Shown piece after piece: positions 23,021 to 33,500 of a stretch of DNA of 64,000 nt (position 1 is its first letter; each line of letters opens with the position of its first letter). The notes beneath the pieces were generated by a model that was not told the origin of the DNA, made no database searches, and worked only from the letters and a program-made list of their open reading frames with translations. Both the position numbers and the translations under genes were made by a program. Origin of the DNA: Lepidodermella squamata (Eukaryota > Gastrotricha); NCBI GenBank assembly GCA_047495785.1, contig JBLDXI010000031.1, forward strand, positions 1,054,001 through 1,118,000, given 5' to 3'.

Positions 23021-24374
23021 TCAAGAGCACAAGTTTTTGATGTCTTTCGCGTGAGATAACGCTGCCGGCATATCATCGCGAAACCGCATTAGGTAGGCTT
23101 GAACTTGCGCTGGCGAAAATCGATGACCACTAGCTTCAACAGCTTGAGCAAAAGCTTCACATTCTTGCTCGGTGGATTTTTGGTGAAATCTCGCGAACAT
23201 CATAGCGAGCTGGAAGAACGATGCATAATCAATCAGCGCCTTTACATCAACCCGACCTGGCCTCAAAACTGCTGGATGAAGTCTAAAATTCATAGAAAAA
23301 TTACGAAAAATTGAAAACTAAATTATCACCCACTTTTCGAAGTAATTTGTAGTCATGAAGACAATTCGGGCTTCAGATGACATTACGCCATCTAAAGCGT
23401 TCAAAACTCCACTCAACGAGAGCTTTCCCATTCCTCGATATACAGACTCATCTGCAAAATAAATTTTGAACTAAAATTGTCAGTAATTGGTCGAAAAGCT
23501 CACTTTTAGACTCCATATCCCGACCAGTGCATGCTAGATCGAGATCTTCCAATAGAATTATACTGTTTTGAGGCGCAGTCGCCATCAAATGGTAAAGCCG
23601 ATCGTCTGTCAGCATTTGATCACCAAGATTTATCATAGAAATGCCGTAATCCAACTCGCCAGCGACTGCAGTTATGAAAGACGTTTTACCCGTACCAGGA
23701 GGGCCGTGGAGTAAATAACCACGCCGATATGGAATGCCACGATCTGAGTACCACTTCTCAGAAGACATGAATTGACTAATGTCCTGGAGTAATAAGTCCA
23801 TGAGACCTTCGTCTAACACAACGCTAGATATCGCTCGCTTCTTCCTGGGATTGCCGAACGGGCGCCACTCTGAGCCGTATGGGAAGTACACAATTGTCTT
23901 GCCTTCTTGCTTCGTCAGGGCTAACTGTGCAGCTTCGTTGAGCATTTCGATGAAAAATTGGCGTTTGCCAAAAGTTTGAAGAGTTATCGTTTCAAATATG
24001 TCTAATGCTTTGGTCTCGCGATTCCTCTCAATTCGAATGTACTTGTTTTTGTACCAGATATAATGTTGGCCCGTCGATGGGAAGGTTGTAAAGCTTGGCG
24101 TCATTTTTCCGTCGTTTGATTTCGACACAAATGACGAAACACCAATATGATGTGAGGCATTTGCTCTCGACCCCAACCATTGCAGCATCCATTCGTAAGA
24201 TCTGTCTTTGCTCGACAGTTCAAGAGTAGTGATACAGTGACGCCGAAATAACATAGTAAGGCCGCTGGTGAGGCCACGCAGTGCAAACATGCTGGCACCA
24301 ACGCCGGCAAGGCCAAAACCAGCGCTAAAATACTGGTTCCCTTGTAACGAAGTTATGAAGTCGCCAATGCCCAT
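23021..24374 (-). CDS. BCS1L: Mitochondrial BCS1-type AAA ATPase
   Basis: Exons 24374-23504, 23451-23334 and 23282-23021, with 51-52-nt introns, code for 416 residues, the usual BCS1 length. A short N-terminal hydrophobic span ([19 protein letters not shown]) precedes the BCS1-specific domain (residues about 40-190). The AAA module follows: Walker A GPPGTGKT (224-231), Walker [11 protein letters not shown], and a second-region block [20 protein letters not shown], ending [12 protein letters not shown] with the arginine finger. BCS1 sits in the inner mitochondrial membrane and translocates the folded Rieske Fe-S protein during complex III assembly. All catalytic motifs are intact. A small plus-strand ORF begins 115 bases upstream, so a shared promoter is possible. 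Confidence 0.95.
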
Positions 24375-24488
24375 CTAATAACCGAGAAAACAAATCATAT
24401 CCGAAATAGGAGGAAGTACCTATAGCTATGCATAGAAAATAGAAGAACTTTCTGGTTAACTGATCTGCTAGATAAAAGTTCTCGTACG

Positions 24489-24770
24489 ATGACTTTTCTC
24501 GCTACTCTCTGGCCTCGCAGCAGGAGATTAATCAACCACTCGGTGTCAAGACCTATTCACTATTCGAAACAAGCTCTGTTTATGAGTCTAACAAATCTTG
24601 GATCAACCGGAATTCTACGCACACAAAAAATCAACAAACTTTTATTTGGGCAGCAACAAGTGGCTCTTCATTCGCTGAGTTCTTCTCGAACGATGAACCA
24701 GCAACCCGATCGCGGATCGGAACTTGGGCGAACTTGGGCGAACACATGTAAAAACTTCCTTACTTTTTGA
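24489..24770 (+). CDS. Candidate small protein divergent from BCS1, possible mitochondrial leader
   Basis: An ATG-led ORF of 93 residues starts 115 bases from the BCS1 start on the opposite strand. Its N-terminus is rich in Arg, Ser and hydrophobic residues without acids (MTFLATLWPRSRRLINHS), as in mitochondrial presequences. AATAAATAA lies about 40 bases after the stop. No family is recognised and codon evidence is thin; it could be a chance ORF. Confidence 0.3.
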   Translation: MTFLATLWPRSRRLINHSVSRPIHYSKQALFMSLTNLGSTGILRTQKINKLLFGQQQVALHSLSSSRTMNQQPDRGSELGRTWANTCKNFLTF

Positions 24771-24829
24771 AAATTTCCCGGGTAAAATATTTGAAATGAT
24801 GAAATACAAAATAAATAAGGCTCAATAAC

Positions 24830-24973
24830 ATGTTTCGATTATCTTCATTTCACGACCTTGACGTTTCACAGCTCCCTGAATCAATTGAAAAATATTTTTT
24901 GCGGAAATTGTGTGGAAAAACCATAGAAAGCCTGCTTCGTGAAACCTGGACTCCTATTCATCAACAGTTGTGA
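24830..24973 (+). CDS. Candidate 47-residue ORF
   Basis: An ATG-led ORF with coding-like composition (for example LPESIEKYFLRKLCGKTIES) that ends in TGA. It could be a short gene or an exon of the ORF upstream, but no splice joining them in frame was found. Function unknown. Confidence 0.25.
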   Translation: MFRLSSFHDLDVSQLPESIEKYFLRKLCGKTIESLLRETWTPIHQQL

Positions 24974-25288
24974 CGACGATTTCTCATTTGTTATATGAGC
25001 TAGTTATCCCATTCATTTTTCATTTCGACGCTCTTTGCTTTACTTTTCAAGTGGTAAGATGTTGGAAACTTCATAACTCAGGGTTTGGGTGTAACAAGCG
25101 CAAGGCGTTTTTAGTTGATAAATTCTCTATTCCTATACCTGTAGCCCATAGAGATCAGATTAATGTGGTTAATTAATCTATGATGTAGTCTAATGGATAA
25201 CAGATTTTTTCATGTTTACAATATCCCTGTTCTTATTGCTCGCCATCTCGCGGTCAGTTAGAGGTTTGCTTGTTAATTGTGAAATATC

Positions 25289-26524
25289 ATGACCAGCGAT
25301 TTAGCCGAAGATATCTTTGTTGGTCTCGGATCTCTCGGAGTCACAGGTGCGAGCTCGGCTGATATTTCGCGCTATTGCGAGAGCGGCATTGCGTCCGCTG
25401 ATTATCGTTACTTGGTCGTAAAACTATGCGATCAGCTCAAACAATTTCTGAACCTGGAGGAAACCGTTCAAAACTCAGAGGATGCATCAATGTTTGCTTT
25501 GGAGTTGTCCGGATTCTTGCGGGAAATGAGCTGCCCAATCGCGGCGTTGACCGCTGCTGAACAGGAAGACAGATTTCTCAACGGTGAAAACTGTATTGCC
25601 TTGCTAGATTACCTCATCTCAGAACTCCAGGCCGTTCGATTAATTGCAAAGAATAACCCTGATTATTTGAGGAAGAATGCTCAGCAACTGACTTCTCACT
25701 CAAACAAAAATGGCGGCGTCAACGCTTTCTGGCTACAAAAGCTCTGCATTGCGTTAGGTTTCCCTAAACCGCCACCTAACATTACCGCACAAGAGCTGTG
25801 CTCTAAAATAGCGAATCGGACCAAGGAAGTCGTTGGATCGTGGCCGCCTGAATTACTAGGCAAAGCCTTGATTCAACACCAAATCTCAACGAAACAATGG
25901 CAATCCCTTGTTCAATTGAACGATATATTCACCGAGGAATACGCAATTCGTCGCGAGATGTTGCTTACTCGGTTAGACGTTACAATTCGCAGTTTTGGCT
26001 GGGGAGATCGTGCTAAGGGTGCGATCCCAGCTGAAATTGAGAAGGTTTACCTACCAATACGGCAGCAAATGAAAATCAGAACTGGCCTAGGTGTTGCATC
26101 AATCTTAGCTGCTAGAGATGATTTAATAAAAATCCGAAAAACTTGCGATGCCTCAATGCGTGAAAGGACGAAATGTGATCTAGTAAATAAGGCGAAAATG
26201 GGTGCAGTCCCTGATCGAGGTGGCCGGGCGAATGAATATGACGCCCCAGCTGCTGAGATGCCATCCTGGCAAAAACGACAGCCTGATAGTGGCCATCGCG
26301 GTGGAGGAAGAGGCGGTCCTAGGGGTGGACATCAAAGTGCTTTCGACCGCTTAGATGGCCGGCCTCAAACTGCGGGAAGTAATGGCGGTTATCATCAAAA
26401 TCAACAACAATTTCGGCCTCAGAGTAACTTCGACATGTATGGCGGCGCCCAGGCAGGAGGCGGTTATCAGGATCATAACCGTGGCGGTCGAGGTGGCCGT
26501 GGAGGCCGAGGTCGGCATTATTAA
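25289..26524 (+). CDS. FAM98: FAM98 family protein (tRNA-ligase complex subunit type)
   Basis: An intronless 411-residue protein. The N-terminal calponin-homology-like region begins VGLGSLGVTGASSADISRYC and continues through FLREMSCPIAALT, hallmarks of FAM98A/B. The central helical part contains AIRREMLLTRLDVTIRSFGW, also typical. The C-terminal about 90 residues are an RGG/GGR and Gln/Asn-rich disordered tail suited to RNA binding and arginine methylation. FAM98 proteins join the RTCB-DDX1 tRNA-splicing ligase complex. Length and domain order are normal. The absence of introns is notable next to the intron-bearing neighbours and may reflect retrocopy origin or intron loss. Confidence 0.93.
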   Translation: MTSDLAEDIFVGLGSLGVTGASSADISRYCESGIASADYRYLVVKLCDQLKQFLNLEETVQNSEDASMFALELSGFLREMSCPIAALTAAEQEDRFLNGENCIALLDYLISELQAVRLIAKNNPDYLRKNAQQLTSHSNKNGGVNAFWLQKLCIALGFPKPPPNITAQELCSKIANRTKEVVGSWPPELLGKALIQHQISTKQWQSLVQLNDIFTEEYAIRREMLLTRLDVTIRSFGWGDRAKGAIPAEIEKVYLPIRQQMKIRTGLGVASILAARDDLIKIRKTCDASMRERTKCDLVNKAKMGAVPDRGGRANEYDAPAAEMPSWQKRQPDSGHRGGGRGGPRGGHQSAFDRLDGRPQTAGSNGGYHQNQQQFRPQSNFDMYGGAQAGGGYQDHNRGGRGGRGGRGRHY

Positions 26525-26923
26525 AAGTCGAAAATAACTGCTGATAATAACCTGAAAAATTTCATTTATTTGTGAATCTAGTGCAACTTGCTTTACTTGC
26601 CTTCTTTCATTTTTCGACGACTAAGAACTGAATGAAAATGTGATATCAATATGATTTTCTTGCGAAACAAGAAACTTGAAATTTACCAAATCAGTTCGAA
26701 TATTAAAACCTAAAGTTTTAGGAACTCGGGCTGGGATTTCTCAAAGAATTGCACTATTGGACTTTTTAGAATAAAGCTTCGAAAATTACTAAAAATGACT
26801 AAAAACACTGAAAAATTGCTTGATTTGTACTAACTTACGGATTTTCGGGATTTTTTGACTTTCTTTTCAATATTTTAACATTTGATTTTCACGTTTTTTA
26901 GTTATTATTTTATTTTACCGAAA
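26525..26923. other. Intergenic between FAM98 and TFIIE-beta
   Basis: FAM98 3' UTR and the TFIIE-beta 5' leader. TTTTTTAG at about 26894-26901 just before the start codon is a possible 3' splice site for a leader intron or trans-spliced leader. Confidence 0.35.
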
Positions 26924-28285
26924 ATGGACGCTAAAAGTCGAGATGCGTTCAAAGCGCGGCAATTAGCTGCGCTGAGCATGGTTGCCTCGACTAAAAACGA
27001 TCGGCATTCGAGCGGAGCCGGCGCTTCGTCATCAGACGGTCCTAAGCCGAAAAAACCGAAGACCGAGCCGTCATCGAGCGGCAGCAAACCGGCGGCGAGT
27101 TCAGCGCCGAAACAACGCCCGAAACACACTTACGAACTCGATCGACAGATGGGCAGTCGATTTACGATTCTGTCGAAAGTCGTCAAATATTTAAAACAAC
27201 GCTTTCATGAGGGTTTGTGGAAGAAAAATAATTATGAAAAATCAATATTCATAAATTAAATGAAATTTATGAGAAAAAATATTTGAAAATTATTTTATTT
27301 TGAAATTTGAATTTGAATTTTGTTACAATTTAGCTGTTACTAGCTAAAAATAAAAAAAAATCAATTTTTTCAAATTTAATGTTTTGATTTTACTTTAATA
27401 TTCATATTTTTTAATTCAGGTCTTCTCGAGCCTCTGAATATTGAAGATTTGTTGGAAGAAGCTCGGTTGAATGACTCGCCGCCCCTCGTGAAAGGCTGGC
27501 TAGCTAGTGAAGCCCTGCCAAACAACCCGAAAGTCGATACCGTGATGAAAAACGGTTCGAAGTGCTTCATTTTCCGGCCTCGCTATCCGAAAGTTCGCGA
27601 TAAGAACTCGCTGATCAATTTGTTGGAATCTTACGCGGCCGAGGGCGAGGGCGGTGTGCTGCTGGAAGACCTGCTCGAATCAGCGCCGAATGCTGTTAAA
27701 TTAGTGAACGCGCTGGTCGACAGCGGCGAAGCCATCGCTATTCCACTCGTTAATCAGGTAAAATTTGAGCGAAATTGAAAATCAGTGGAGAAATACCGGA
27801 TATTACCTATCTTTTTGCTTTCACTGTTACCCCGCTGAAATTGAAATTTTTAGGAAAATTGGCGATTTCTAGTTTGATTTTAAATAATCTCCAAATATCG
27901 TGAAAAATATTTTAATCTTGATTTTTTTATCCAATTTTAGAGACGACTGAATGCGTCCGCCACGTCGAAAGATGCCGGCGATTCGAGTTCAGCCGCGCCT
28001 ACTGTTTCAACCCGCCAGACCAACTTGGTCGTTTTCTCGAACCAGCGGCAATACGGCCTGCCGGGCGTCGACGACAAACTGGTGGCCATGTGGCGAGCCA
28101 TCGAGCCGGGAGGTGCCGAGATCGCCTCGGCCTTGGCCGGCGAACAACTGCCGGATAAGAACAAGATGAAGGGCAAGCGCGGCCGGCCGAAAACAGGGAA
28201 AACAGGCGCCGACGGCCTGCCGGCGTTCAAGCAGACCAACGTGCATTTGGCGAATACCGGCGTGCTGATCAATTTCGGAAAATAG
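26924..28285 (+). CDS. GTF2E2: General transcription factor TFIIE, beta subunit
   Basis: Exons 26924-27212, 27420-27757 and 27941-28285 (introns of 207 and 183 nt) encode 323 residues. A Ser/Lys-rich N-terminus with a basic KPKKPKTE stretch precedes the first winged-helix domain (DRQMGSRFTILSKVVKYLKQ), then a second domain (SLINLLESYAAEGEGGVLLEDLLES), and a basic C-terminus with KMKGKRGRPKTGKTG. TFIIE-beta pairs with TFIIE-alpha in the RNA polymerase II pre-initiation complex, recruiting TFIIH and helping promoter opening. The ATG at 26924 (GAAAATGG) is preferred over upstream in-frame hydrophobic sequence. AATAAA occurs near 28346, about 60 bases past the stop. Confidence 0.95.
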
Positions 28286-28847
28286 CCGGTGAAAAAATTT
28301 ATTGTTATCCGAGACAGAAAATTGACAAACTGTTGAAAACTGCTCAATAAAAATTGTTTTATTCCCTGTTAATTGGTGTTTTGTGTAGTAATGTTGTTGG
28401 AAAAATGCTATGCACCTTGTCGAGGTCGCTTTTTCACCGCAGACGAAATGTTGTTCCGGAATTCGAAACGGATATAAGAGGAAATGTGAAGGAAAGTCTG
28501 TTGTGATGCTTTTGATGTTGTTCGACGTTGTTCAGCACTTGAAAGGGAAAGACCTAGATGAGAGAAACCAACGTTTCCTTAACATCTTTGCAACCAATTT
28601 TAACAAGGTTCGCTGGGTTACTATAAATCGCCTCGAAAAATTGATGTGAAAAAGTATAAACCGAAATCCGTTTACGAGCCATACTTCGGCCTTAAGAATT
28701 GATATGGATTTTACAAATGAATTATTTTTCCGATATCAGCAGTCTTGGCATTTTTACTCCTGATTTTAAAATACCCGCGGTGATCAGGTAGTTAAAGTAG
28801 AAATCACAGGTTTAAGCGTGCACCATTGAAACCGAAAGCGGAACAAT
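28286..28847. other. Intergenic, no gene seen
   Basis: An ORF at 28410-28649 (79 codons) has no recognisable signature and no clear promoter; it is not called. Confidence 0.3.
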
Positions 28848-29249
28848 TACAGCGTGTCCCATACGTAACGCAAGCAATGAAAATACACAGAAAAGGGATT
28901 AGAAACTCAAAAATGGGAGGGGGAAGTGGCCAGAAATTTTTTAGAAAACGCGGAAAAGCCCGAGAATAGTTATCAACTGTGTCACTTGCTAATGGGATCA
29001 AAAAGCGGGGACATTTGGTCCAAACGGGTAAATTACCGAAAATTATCGAACCAGTTACCACCGGGATTTTTCGGGTTTTCTCCGACAAATTATTTATTTT
29101 TTTTTCGGTTAAATCGCGGATAAAAGATGGAATACTCTCATCTCGATATGTTTAAAATTGAAAATTGAATTATAAAATTGAAGAAATTTCCTAAAAAAAA
29201 TTGCAAAATTAAAAAAAAATAGTTGCGCTACTTCTGGGACACTCTGTAG
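28848..29249. mobile_element. MITE-like element with CAGNGTGTCCCA ends (copy 1)
   Basis: The left end (CAGCGTGTCCCA at 28850) and right end (TGGGACACTCTG at 29235-29246) are inverted repeats that continue imperfectly for about 25 bases into GTA(A/G)CGCAA. The interior, for example 29020-29130, matches the reverse complement of 50640-50770 with moderate divergence, so this is a dispersed family present at least twice in the window. Confidence 0.7.
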
Positions 29250-29665
29250 TACTAGTACTACTACGATGATTGAATTTAGTGTTGGAGCCTCAATTTTAGT
29301 GGTGCAAATATTTGGAACCATCCAGTTTTAAAATAAATCCTGTAAACCTAGAATTTGGACATGTTTACTGAACAAATTTATAACGATTGCTTAGGATTCT
29401 GCACCCTCGTAAAATAGCGAGCCGTAAAACAGACAAGTAATTCCCCATTGGGCTTTCATGTGGATTCAGGGTATTCAGATAGTCGTGGCACCGTAAACTA
29501 AAATTCCGAATTTTAAACTACTGCCATTATACGCTATGATACATGTCCCAAAGCACAGCTCAAAGCGTCTGCGTCTTGTCTGGCTATTTGCAATAATATC
29601 AGCCAACACTTGTTCTCATATTTATGATCTACTGTCTCTTAGTAGGTGGTTTTATTTAGTCTATC

Positions 29666-30127
29666 ATGGATTTTGTCTGCGATTCGACTGCCACAGCAGC
29701 CGAATTCTCTCGACAAGGCAGCCAACAATCGACAGTTCCAAGTTTGAATGCCGCAGCGGAAACATCCCGCCGCACAATCGGCGAAGAACAGCCGCACCAA
29801 CAACGCAAGCCGCGAATATCTTTCGCCTCCCAAGTCTCCAACCGAATCAGCCAATCTTCATTCGGAGCCGCAACTTCAACAACAACAAGCGCTCCAGTAC
29901 GCAACGCCCATGCAACGGTTAGGGCTAACATGAAGTCGGAAATGGCGAAACGCTGGCTGCGCCTTGTCACAGTCCTGCTATACATGGTTTTCGTATCGAT
30001 AAGCGGCGTTTCGCTATCGCTGTATTATCTGTTCTTCTGGAAGCCTGATTCGCCGAATTTCAACCTGTACTACGGCGTAAATGCGACCCAAGCTGGCTTT
30101 CACGGCGGCCTAGCAGGCCACACCTAA
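29666..30127 (+). CDS. INAF-motif small membrane protein
   Basis: An intronless 153-residue protein. About 88 Ser/Thr/Gln-rich disordered residues precede a conserved block around a single transmembrane helix (KRWLRLVTVLLYMVFVSIS, then LSLYYLFFWKP). This matches the InaF motif of vertebrate INAFM1/INAFM2 and Drosophila INAF, the latter required for TRP channel function in photoreceptors. The short C-terminal tail would lie on the far side of the membrane. AATAAA is present at about 30239. Role in this animal unknown; an ion-channel accessory function is an inference from Drosophila. Confidence 0.75.
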   Translation: MDFVCDSTATAAEFSRQGSQQSTVPSLNAAAETSRRTIGEEQPHQQRKPRISFASQVSNRISQSSFGAATSTTTSAPVRNAHATVRANMKSEMAKRWLRLVTVLLYMVFVSISGVSLSLYYLFFWKPDSPNFNLYYGVNATQAGFHGGLAGHT

Positions 30128-30563
30128 ACATTTGGTGCACGAGCGAATTATAATTCCAGCCAGTAAAAGACTTTGCCTTTATTTCTTACCTATGCCTATT
30201 TATTTGTAAAGTCTCTATCGGTGTACCTTTATAGTGTAATAAATTTGATCTGGGATATTTTGATGGTTGAAATTTACGCCAACTCTGGTCGCACAAATTA
30301 GCGCAACAGCTCTGCTTTCGGTGCATGCGCTACTATTTAATGCATTGTGGTTGCAATAATAAATGGTATAAGCAGATCGATCACAAGGCGAGCCCGCTAG
30401 CTACCTCGATAATCGATCACAAGACAGCCGCATGACACAACGCCTTAAAACGCACGCACACCTTTCTATCAATGCAGTACTAGCTGTGCTATGCGGTTGT
30501 AGTTTTCTTTACCGCCCCTTAATGACACTTCCCTAAGAAAAACGGCTTCTGACAGAAAGAGAA
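30128..30563. other. Intergenic, upstream of the PLAT-domain gene
   Basis: INAF gene 3' UTR, then a region with two near-identical GATCGATCACAAG-type stretches (about 30376 and 30410). No gene seen. Confidence 0.35.
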
Positions 30564-33500
30564 ATGGGTGACGATTTTCAGATCAACATTCAGTACGACC
30601 TTGATGGGAAGGATCCGAAGGAGGTCGAGAAAATCATTCGGAAAACAATGAAAGAGCTAGCTAAATCTGGTGCGATAGACCCTGATGCTTTCAAGGTTGG
30701 CGCCCAAGAAACAGGTTAGCAAAAAAGCATCACAAATGAAATGCTCATGTCGTCATTTCTTTAGCTGATGAATGGGAGCTGGAGCTAACGACGGGCAAAG
30801 ATGCTCCTGGGTGCCCAGTGGTTTTGCACATATGCGGAGTGAAGAGCGATGAGAAGCCCATCACGCTGAAGCAAAACGCCGATGGCAACGAGCCTTTCAT
30901 GCCGAACCAGACCGACAAGTTCAAAGTTATAATATCGGATGCAATTGGCGATGTTTTCAAACTTCGATTCGGTTTTCCTGACGAAGTTGCTGATGCGAAT
31001 TGGCTGCTAAAAGGGGTTAAATTGTTCCATCCGTATGATAAGGACACCTTCAAAGATGAGGTTGAGGTTGCGGTAAAGAAATCAAGTGGCTCAGATCCAT
31101 GGCAAGAAATTCCTGTTATTTGGCCCGATTATCCGAAGCTTGATGTCATCAAGTATCAAGTCTATGTTGCAACCTCCATCAAATCAGGGCGTATGGAGTG
31201 TGGGGCGAATATTATCATGTACGGCGAGTATGGAAATACGGGAAAGAGAGCTCTGAAAAAGTCTCTCAACAGCAAAATTCGGTTTCAGCCAGGGCAAAAT
31301 GACCGATTCGAAGTTCCCGCAGTTAAACTAGGCGAAATCCGGAAAGTTTGGCTCCAAAATGATTGCGCAGCAAACAACAAAAATTGGTAAGATTGCTTAA
31401 TCATTGTATGATTGAAATGCACATTCCCGTTTAGGATGGTGGATAAGGTTGTTGTGAAGGAATCGACTGAAGCTGAACGTGAGTGGCTGTTCAAGTGCGG
31501 TCGGTACTTTGACCCGGCTAAGGGTGACCACAAAACTGAGCGAGTCTTGGAGCTCGGGAAGGAGCCTGAACCAGAGCCTAGCGAAGACGCACCTGTTGCT
31601 CCACCGCCACCCGAGTAAGCCTATCAATCAAAGTCATTTTTCCTATCGATTGATTTTCATTAATTTTTCATCACGCAGGCCGAAGAAAGAGAAGAAAAAG
31701 AAGGAAGAACCGCCGCCGCCGCCACCACCACCACCGCCTGAACCTGAGCCTGAGCCTGAGAAACCTAAGCCGAAAAAGGAGAAAAAGAAAGAAGAGCCGC
31801 CACCTCCACCGCCGCCAGAGCCCGAAAAGCCGAAGAAAGAAAAGAAAAAGGAAGAACCACCACCACCGCCACCACCGCCGCCACCAGAGCCTGAACCCGA
31901 GCCTGAAAAACCAAAGAAAAAGAAGAAAGAAGAGCCGCCGCCACCTCCGCCCCCCGAGCCCGAGCCGGAACCTGAACCAGCGCCTCCACCTAAACAAAAG
32001 AGTAAGAAATTCGATCGATAACCAAATCGATTTTTCACACCTTCTCCCAAATCACTCCCCATGTTTGCGAAAATGACCTCGGTGCATTTTTATTGGAATT
32101 TTACAGAAATTTCATTCCCCTCCATGCATTTGATACCCAATTTCAAGGTTAAATATGTCCCCCTTGTGTCGAGCCCCTAAAATTACATATTTGTTTGAAT
32201 CCATTTTCCACCACCTCTGAACCTCAGCCCCAGAACCAGAAAAAGAGGAATCTGAGGAGGAGGAGGAGGAGGAGACAGAAAGCGAAGAAGAAGAAGAAGA
32301 AGAGGAGGAAAGCGAAGAAACCGAAACCGAAACTGAATCCGAGGACGAGCCTGTGAAGATCCCGGATCCTGAGCCTGAGCCAGGTTGTCGAAAGTGAACT
32401 GCGGATTTCCAAATAGACTGCCAACATACTCAATGCTTTCAACTTGATTACCCTACTTCTTCTCTAGTTTGAAGTGACCTTTAATACCTCAACTTTCAAT
32501 CTAGTTTCACGATCTCGGTTTTAATGATATAAACATATTATATGATTTTTTGATGGCTATCGTTATTCGGCCAGTTGATCCGAATACAAAGTACTTCTTT
32601 TTGGATTTAACAGAAAAGGAGGAACCGCCACCGGTTGAAGAAAAGCCAAAACCAGATGCAGCCAATGACGAGTGGCAATTATGGTGGCAAAATCGAGATG
32701 AACAAACACCTTATAAGGTATGTAATAACTCTCAATCAGGTTCTTTTTCTATACTTTATTGAATCAGGATATTGTCGTCAGTTTTATAATGGTGGGCGAC
32801 AAGGATGAAGGGGATGAAATCGAGGTCGAAGAAATCCGCCTTGAAACCGGCACATCGCCGCGTTATGATTTCGAAATGGAGCCAGACATGATAGGAGACC
32901 TGAAAAAAGTTCGCATTCGATTCGGCCCAAGCGTAGCCAAGAAAACAAAGTGGGAACTTGCAAAACTCTTCGTTAAGCACCTCAAATCGGGCGATGTCCA
33001 CGTTTTTGATTTTCAAAAGCCAATTGTCAAGAAGGATTCTGACTCCGCAGCGGAAGCTAGTGCAGACAACGTTCCAGTCCGAACTTATATTTGCTACCTT
33101 CACACTGGAAGTCGGCCCGGTCTTTCTGGTGAGGCTATGGCTTATATCGTTGTCCGCGGTGAAAATGGCGACAGTGGCAAGCGGTGGATTGTAAATCCGG
33201 TCGAGGGTAAGAAGGCGCTCAAGAAAGGCGAGGTGATGAAAATGGAGATTGATTGCGTTGATTTGGGCGAGGTGAAAGGGATAAGACTTGGCCACGATTC
33301 ACCGGGCAAAAGCCCGTCCTACTTTCTGGAGAAAGTTACGATCAAGCCGTCGCATCGAGCTGATCTGCAATACGTGTTCACCTTTGAAGAGTAAGCTGTT
33401 TGATTTTAGAAATCGGGATTAATTGTGACACCCGTACAATTTTCACCTTTTAAACTGCGAAATAGATTGATAGAATTTGTAAATTTGACTGTTAGTGTTT

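Noticed and set aside
28410-28649. 79-codon plus-strand ORF
   Set aside because: No recognisable family, no nearby promoter or splice partner, and composition not clearly coding.
31643-32062. Long Gly/Phe/Ser-rich minus-strand ORF
   Set aside because: It is the mirror of the Pro/Glu/Lys-rich exon of the PLAT gene and has no independent support.
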